DNA from: Rhodobacterales bacterium
Lineage (GTDB): Bacteria > Pseudomonadota > Alphaproteobacteria > Rhodobacterales > Rhodobacteraceae
Direction of reading: 5' to 3'
Assembly: GCA_021155205.1 (NCBI GenBank)
Contig: JAJNPS010000033.1
Coordinates: forward strand, 81,339-145,338
DNA length: 64,000 nt
The notes below the pieces were generated by a model, which was given only the letters and a program-made list of their open reading frames with translations, had not been told where the DNA came from and did not search any database. Shown in pieces: positions 60,062 to 64,000 of the stretch. Position numbers and translations under genes: made by a program. Numbering within the stretch: position 1 is the first letter of the stretch; each line of letters starts with the position of its first letter.

Positions 60062-60457
60062 TCAGAGGCCGAGGAGGTTCACGCCGAAGAGGACCATCAG
60101 GTTCACGGTCGCCAGGATGTTGGTGCCGTTGCCGACATAGCGCAGCGGATGGGCCGCATTGTCGATGGCACCCAGGCCGAACGGATGCGCGATCCGACCG
60201 ATCAGAAGAAGTGCGCCCGAGATGTGCAGGTAAAGCGCAGGTGCCCCCATCCCTTCGGCCAAAATCATCAGGATCAGCACGAACGTCGTCCATTCGACAA
60301 AGTTGCCGTGCTGGCGGACGCGCCGCAGTAGGTCCACATTGCCGCCGTCACCAAACGAGATTTTTGTGGCAGACCGCACGCCGCTGATGCGGAACCAAAG
60401 GATGAGGAAGATCAAGGCAAGAGGCAGGGCATAGAGCGGTGTTACAGCAAAGGTCAT
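60062..60457 (-). CDS. MAPEG-family membrane protein
   Basis: This 131-residue protein has four predicted transmembrane helices (PLYALPLALIFLILWFRISG; FVEWTTFVLILMILAEGMG; ALYLHISGALLLIGRIAHPFG; NILATVNLMVLFGVNLLG) and the MAPEG signature around RRVRQHGNFVEW. The family includes glutathione-linked detoxification enzymes and inert homologues. ATG 60457 is the first codon that keeps the full first helix. It is transcribed leftward, just upstream of the YCII-sigma pair. Confidence 0.87.
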   Translation of the reverse strand: MTFAVTPLYALPLALIFLILWFRISGVRSATKISFGDGGNVDLLRRVRQHGNFVEWTTFVLILMILAEGMGAPALYLHISGALLLIGRIAHPFGLGAIDNAAHPLRYVGNGTNILATVNLMVLFGVNLLGL

Positions 60458-60531
60458 TTTGTGTTTCCTATCTCGTTTCGTGTTTTCGTGACCCAAGGAC
60501 GCGCGACATTTGCCGATTTCGACAGACCGAG

Positions 60532-60564
60532 GAAAAAATTCTGCAAGAATCGCAAGATTTTTTC
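60532..60564. repeat. A/T-tract inverted repeat in the guaA upstream region
   Basis: GAAAAAAT (60532-60539) and ATTTTTTC (60557-60564) are exact complements around a 17-base centre that can extend the stem with one bulge (TCTGC/GCAAGA). It stands in the 198-bp divergent region between the MAPEG gene and guaA. It could be an operator or a 5'-UTR hairpin of guaA. Confidence 0.5.
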
Positions 60565-60655
60565 GATGTGTCGGCACCCGCGTGGCCGACCGGGATCGGG
60601 ACTTGCCCTTCCCTGCCCCACTTGAAGTTTCGGCCCCCAAAGGCTAGGCGGGCAC

Positions 60656-62227
60656 ATGACCCAGCATGACCGCCTTCTGATCATTGATTTTGGCAGCCAG
60701 GTGACGCAACTGATCGCGCGCCGCCTGCGAGAGCTGAACGTCTATTGCGAAATTCACCCCTATAACCGCGTGGATGAGGCGTTTCTGGCGGCCTTTGCCC
60801 CAAGGGCAGTGATCTTCTCCGGTGGCCCGGCTTCGGTCTTTGCCGACGGCGCACCGATGCCGCCAAAGGGGGTCTTTGACCTCGGCGTGCCGATCCTTGG
60901 CATCTGCTATGGCCAGCAAGTCATGATGCATGTCCTCGGCGGCCGGGTGGAGCGCGGGCATGGCACCGCAGAATTCGGACGCGCCTATGTCACACCGACC
61001 GATCTGACCCATCCGATCCTTGCGGGCTGGTTTCCGGCCGAAGATGGCCCCATGGCCCGCGAGCAGGTCTGGATGAGCCATGGAGATCATGTCAGCGAAA
61101 TCGCCCCCGGCTTTCAGGTCTTTGGCACCAGCGCGAACGCGCCCTTTGCCATCACCGCCGACCCGTCGCGCCATTTCTACGCCGTACAATTCCACCCCGA
61201 AGTGCACCACACCCCCAAAGGCGCGCGGCTCTACGAGAATTTCGTCAAGCTGGCCGGGTTCAAGGGCGACTGGACGATGGGTGCCTACCGCGAAGAGGCG
61301 ATCGCGAAAATTCGCGCCCAGGTGGGCGACGCCAAGGTGATCTGCGGGCTGTCCGGGGGTGTGGATTCTTCGGTCGCCGCCGTCCTGATCCACCAGGCGA
61401 TCGGCGACCAGCTTACCTGCGTTTTCGTGGACCACGGCCTTCTGCGGCTTGGCGAAGCCGCGCAGGTCGTGACCATGTTCCGTGACCAGTACAACATTCC
61501 GCTGATCCATGCCGACGAGTCCGCGCTGTTCCTGGGTGCGCTGGAGGGGGTGTCCGACCCCGAGGTCAAGCGCAAGACGATCGGGCGGCTGTTCATCGAG
61601 GTGTTTCAGAAACACGCCCATGCCGTCGGCGGCGCGACGTTCCTCGCACAGGGCACGCTTTACCCCGATGTCATTGAATCCGTGTCGTTCAGCGGTGGCC
61701 CTTCGGTCACGATCAAGTCGCACCACAATGTCGGCGGCCTGCCGGACAAGATGGGGCTGAAACTGGTCGAACCGCTGCGCGAACTGTTCAAGGACGAGGT
61801 CCGCGCGCTGGGCCGCGAGTTGGGCCTTCCGCAAGCCTTCATCGCCCGCCATCCCTTTCCCGGCCCCGGCCTTGCGATCCGCTGTCCAGGCGAGATCACG
61901 ACGGAAAAGCTGGACATCCTGCGCCGCGCCGACGCCGTCTATATCGACCAGATCCGCAAGCACGGTCTGTATGACGACATCTGGCAGGCCTTTGCCGCGA
62001 TCCTGCCGATGAAGACGGTTGGCGTGATGGGCGACGGGCGGACCTATGACTATGCGCTGGCGCTCAGGGCGGTGACGAGCGTGGACGGCATGACGGCGGA
62101 CTACTATCCCTTTACCCACGAATTCCTGGGCGAAACCGCAACGCGGATCATCAACGAGGTGCCGGGCGTCAACCGGGTGTTCTATGACTGCACCTCGAAA
62201 CCGCCGGGGACGATCGAACTGGAATGA
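60656..62227 (+). CDS. guaA: GMP synthase (glutamine-hydrolysing)
   Basis: This 523-residue enzyme (EC 6.3.5.2) converts XMP to GMP. The N-terminal class I amidotransferase domain has the cysteine nucleophile in GICYGQQVMMH (about residue 84) and the His/Glu of YAVQFHPEVHHT. The ATP-pyrophosphatase domain has the P-loop GLSGGVDSSVAAV (about 232), and the dimerisation domain ends FYDCTSKPPGTIELE. It is intact through its stop, although an integrase relic lies just downstream. Confidence 0.96.
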   Translation: MTQHDRLLIIDFGSQVTQLIARRLRELNVYCEIHPYNRVDEAFLAAFAPRAVIFSGGPASVFADGAPMPPKGVFDLGVPILGICYGQQVMMHVLGGRVERGHGTAEFGRAYVTPTDLTHPILAGWFPAEDGPMAREQVWMSHGDHVSEIAPGFQVFGTSANAPFAITADPSRHFYAVQFHPEVHHTPKGARLYENFVKLAGFKGDWTMGAYREEAIAKIRAQVGDAKVICGLSGGVDSSVAAVLIHQAIGDQLTCVFVDHGLLRLGEAAQVVTMFRDQYNIPLIHADESALFLGALEGVSDPEVKRKTIGRLFIEVFQKHAHAVGGATFLAQGTLYPDVIESVSFSGGPSVTIKSHHNVGGLPDKMGLKLVEPLRELFKDEVRALGRELGLPQAFIARHPFPGPGLAIRCPGEITTEKLDILRRADAVYIDQIRKHGLYDDIWQAFAAILPMKTVGVMGDGRTYDYALALRAVTSVDGMTADYYPFTHEFLGETATRIINEVPGVNRVFYDCTSKPPGTIELE

Positions 62228-62391
62228 TTCTTGCCCATCCGAGCGTGTCCGAAACTACGCCAAAATACGACATAACCACCTGAAAAACAAAAATATTTCA
62301 GCCGACACCTATCGAGAGCTATCGGTGGGCATCAAACGCGTCTGTCCTGCCCGCTGACGGACCCTGCCCCCGTTGATCATCCGGAAAATCG

Positions 62392-62434
62392 AAAGTACCG
62401 TCATAGCGACTGAGGCCAGTGACGGTACTTTTTT
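62392..62434 (+). terminator. Inverted repeat with T tract downstream of guaA; third copy nearby
   Basis: AAAGTACCGTCA (62392-62403) and TGACGGTACTTT (62420-62431) are perfect 12-base complements, and the right arm runs into six T residues, so it can act as an intrinsic terminator. A third copy of the right arm, TGACGGTACTTTT, lies at 62492-62504, just before the integrase start. Repeated arms beside an integrase also fit integrase or excisionase binding sites. The rest of the 62228-62521 gap shows no gene. Confidence 0.7.
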
Positions 62435-62521
62435 CAGCCTAACACGCTGAACATAAACAGATATTCCCGTCAAAAGCCTCCAAAACCCGCGTGACGGTAC
62501 TTTTCCGCGAGGAGGCCCGGA

Positions 62522-63343
62522 ATGTTGACGGGGGCGGCACTCAAGTACCCGAAACCAAAAGAAAAAATGTACAAGTGACCGATCGTGACGGCATGTATGT
62601 GCGTGTCGCGCCGACAGGCGGCATCTCGTTCAGGCTCGACTATCGGCTGAACGGCAGGCGGGAGACCGTTCATCTTGGCAAGTACGCCCGGGATGGGATC
62701 TCGCTCGCCCGGGCGCGGGAATTGTGCCTGGACGCGAAACGGATGATCGCCGAGGGGCGGTCCCCGCCATCGAAAAGCAGCGGGAGAAGCGCCGGATCAA
62801 GGAGGCCAAGAGCTTCGGCGAGTTCGGCGAGAAGTGGCTGACGGGCGCGCCCATGGCCGACAGCACGCGCGCCATGCGCCGCGCCATCTTCGAGCGTGAA
62901 TTCAAGCCCGTCTGGCGGAACCGTTTGCTGACCGAAATCACGCCTGATGACCTGGGCGCCCATTGCGCCAAGATCGCGGACGGGGCGCGCCGGCGACGGC
63001 CATCCATGTGCGGGACATCCTGAAGCAGATTTACGCCTTCGCCATCCTCCACGGCGAGAAGGTCGCGAATCCGGCCGATGATGTCGGTCCGGCTTCGATC
63101 GCCACATTCACGCCCAAGGACCGGGCGCTTTCGCCGACCGAGATCCGCATCATGCTGAAGCACCTCGAGCATGTCGCGACGCTGCCGACGATCCGGCTCG
63201 GCATGAAGCTCTACCTCCTCACCATGGTCCGGAAGAGCGAACTGCAGGACGCGGTCTGGGATGAGGTCGATTTCGAAAACGCCGTCTGGACGATCCCGAA
63301 GGAGCGCATGAAGCGATCGAAGCCGCACAATGTCTGCGCGTAG
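62522..63343 (+). pseudogene. Tyrosine recombinase/integrase (DUF4102 type), frameshifted and truncated
   Basis: The ATG at 62522 follows GAGGAGG and opens MLTGAALKYPKPKEKMYK, then a TGA caused by a missing base near 62575. The arm-binding domain resumes as VTDRDGMYVRVAPTGGISFR with VHLGKYARDGISLARAREL; the frame breaks again near 62763 (then AIEKQREKRRIKEAKSFGEF) and near 62988 (then ATAIHVRDILKQIYAF). The catalytic domain runs through SPTEIRIMLKHLEH and YLLTMVRKSELQDAVWDEVDF with the first catalytic arginine. It stops at KPHNVCA (63343), before the HxxR and tyrosine box. It is the dead remains of an island integrase beside guaA. Confidence 0.88.
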
Positions 63344-63444
63344 CGGTCAGACCGGACGCTTACGCTGAGTCGATAGGTCATCCTCGTGCGATGCAACTGC
63401 CGCCATCTTTCATGACATGGGTCAATAGGACTGCTGGTGTCGCC

Positions 63445-63458
63445 TTGACACACATCAA
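63445..63458. promoter_or_regulatory. FNR/FnrL-type box
   Basis: TTGACACACATCAA matches the FNR consensus TTGAT-N4-ATCAA with one mismatch. It is centred about 160 bp upstream of the alcohol dehydrogenase gene at 63611, so oxygen-responsive control of that gene is plausible. The remainder of the 63344-63610 stretch shows no gene and no recognisable mobile-element end. Confidence 0.65.
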
Positions 63459-63610
63459 TGCCGCCCCGCCGCGACAGCGCTAGGCTGGACGGATCAGGGC
63501 TGTCTCTGGCAATCGACCTTCGCCACGTCGCCGGGCACAGCCTGGCGTCTCAACCGGGCAGGTCGACCTCCCAGCGCCAGCCGTCGCGGAAAACCAGATG
63601 GAGCGAAGCC

Positions 63611-64000
63611 ATGCCGATGATGAAAGCCGCCGTATTTGTCGAACCGGGTCGTATCGTGCTGGAGGATAAGCGAATACCCGATGTCGGGCCGCTTGATGCG
63701 CTGATCCGCATCACCACCACAACGATCTGCGGCACCGATGTGCACATCCTGAAAGGCGAATATCCCGTTGCGCGCGGGCTGACGATTGGCCACGAACCCG
63801 TTGGCATCATCGAAAAACTGGGCTCTGCGGTGACCGGTTTTCGCGAAGGCCAAAGGGTGATCGCCGGGGCCATCACGCCCAGTGGCCATAGTGCTGCCTG
63901 TCAGTGCGGCCAATCCTCGCAGGACGGGCATGGATCGCCGCATGGCTGGAAAGCCATGGGTGGCTGGAAGTTCGGCAATACGATTGACGGCGCGCAGGCC
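63611..64000 (+). CDS. Zinc-dependent alcohol dehydrogenase, N-terminal part
   Basis: The open frame runs to the window edge (130 codons seen). ATG 63611 begins MPMMKAAVFVEPGRIVLEDK. Motifs are the catalytic-zinc cysteine in TTICGTDVHILKGEYP, GLTIGHEPVGIIEKLG with the zinc histidine and glutamate, and AGAITPSGHSAACQCG. This resembles medium-chain isopropanol/zinc-type alcohol dehydrogenases. The structural-zinc loop appears altered (few cysteines), as in that group. The C-terminal cofactor domain lies beyond the window. Confidence 0.88.
   Translation, partial: MPMMKAAVFVEPGRIVLEDKRIPDVGPLDALIRITTTTICGTDVHILKGEYPVARGLTIGHEPVGIIEKLGSAVTGFREGQRVIAGAITPSGHSAACQCGQSSQDGHGSPHGWKAMGGWKFGNTIDGAQA

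Noticed and set aside
60644..62119. Leftward 491-codon open frame opposite guaA
   Set aside because: Fully antisense to GMP synthase, with no recognisable domain and shadow-like composition.
63344..63610. Insertion-sequence end or transposase fragment after the integrase stub
   Set aside because: No terminal inverted repeat, target duplication or transposase motif was recognised.
1..64000. CRISPR arrays, tRNA or rRNA genes
   Set aside because: No regularly spaced direct repeats and no tRNA cloverleaf or rRNA-like sequence were recognised while reading; a tRNAscan or Infernal run would settle it.

Overview
The window comes from a high-GC alphaproteobacterium, most likely of the Rhodobacteraceae/Paracoccaceae. 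The signs are the complete aerobic (CobF/CobG-type) cobalamin operon with CbtAB, an EF-P/EpmA pair, RpiR- and LacI-controlled polyol loci, an FNR-type box of the FnrL kind, and dense ATGA-overlapped operons. It holds about 60 intact genes, six gene remnants, two cobalamin riboswitches and one candidate small RNA. Species cannot be fixed from the sequence alone. REGION 1 (1-5.8 kb): the 3' end of ruvX and a DUF1289 gene, then a leftward sugar ABC locus (LacI-type repressor, binding protein, permease, glycosidase, ATPase) in which every gene except the glycosidase is broken. Three breaks are single-base homopolymer contractions. Two are real-looking deletions: the MalG-type second permease is almost entirely missing, and the LacI gene has lost its DNA-binding half. 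REGION 2 (5.8-16.7 kb): an RpiR regulator and a cyclitol/inositol-type catabolic locus (SDR, IolE, IolD leftward; aldehyde dehydrogenase, HpaI-type aldolase, 2-hydroxyacid dehydrogenase, two Gfo/Idh/MocA dehydrogenases and a TIM-barrel epimerase rightward). A consensus promoter embedded in two palindromes drives the rightward arm, which begins with a 12-codon leader ORF. IolB, IolC and IolJ are absent here. REGION 3 (16.7-21.5 kb): a gluconate locus (GntR-like LacI repressor, gluconokinase, gluconate 5-dehydrogenase-like SDR, then lactonase and 6-phosphogluconate dehydrogenase) arranged around a perfect 14-bp operator and the tail of an idonate-dehydrogenase-like gene. REGION 4 (21.5-29.3 kb): an FGGY kinase, an M42 peptidase-like protein and a BtpA/SgcQ protein leftward; an aldo/keto reductase, a fuconolactonase-like hydrolase, a FadR-type GntR regulator and a UxaA-family dehydratase beside them. 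Two near-identical palindromes, upstream of the reductase and of the regulator, suggest a single regulon. REGION 5 (29.3-47.4 kb): cobQ and cobO leftward, then riboswitch - DUF1636 - cobW - cobN-G-H-I-J - (cobK antisense) - cobL-E-M-B-A-F - DUF1636 - riboswitch - cbtB-cbtA. This covers most corrin-ring steps from uroporphyrinogen III to adenosylcobyric acid; CobS and CobT are not in the window. A 35-bp perfect inverted repeat sits between cobW and cobN. REGION 6 (47.4-53.0 kb): a polyamine/opine-class ABC transporter operon with a Tat-exported binding protein and a class V PLP enzyme, preceded by three GTTGTAT sites. REGION 7 (53.0-62.2 kb): epmA and efp, a brnTA toxin-antitoxin pair, murI, a PlsC-type acyltransferase, a LysR regulator, a candidate anti-Shine-Dalgarno sRNA, an ECF42-type sigma factor with its YCII partner, a MAPEG protein and guaA. 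REGION 8 (62.2-64.0 kb): a decayed tyrosine integrase directly downstream of guaA, a known genomic-island insertion site, then an FNR-type box and the start of a zinc alcohol dehydrogenase.
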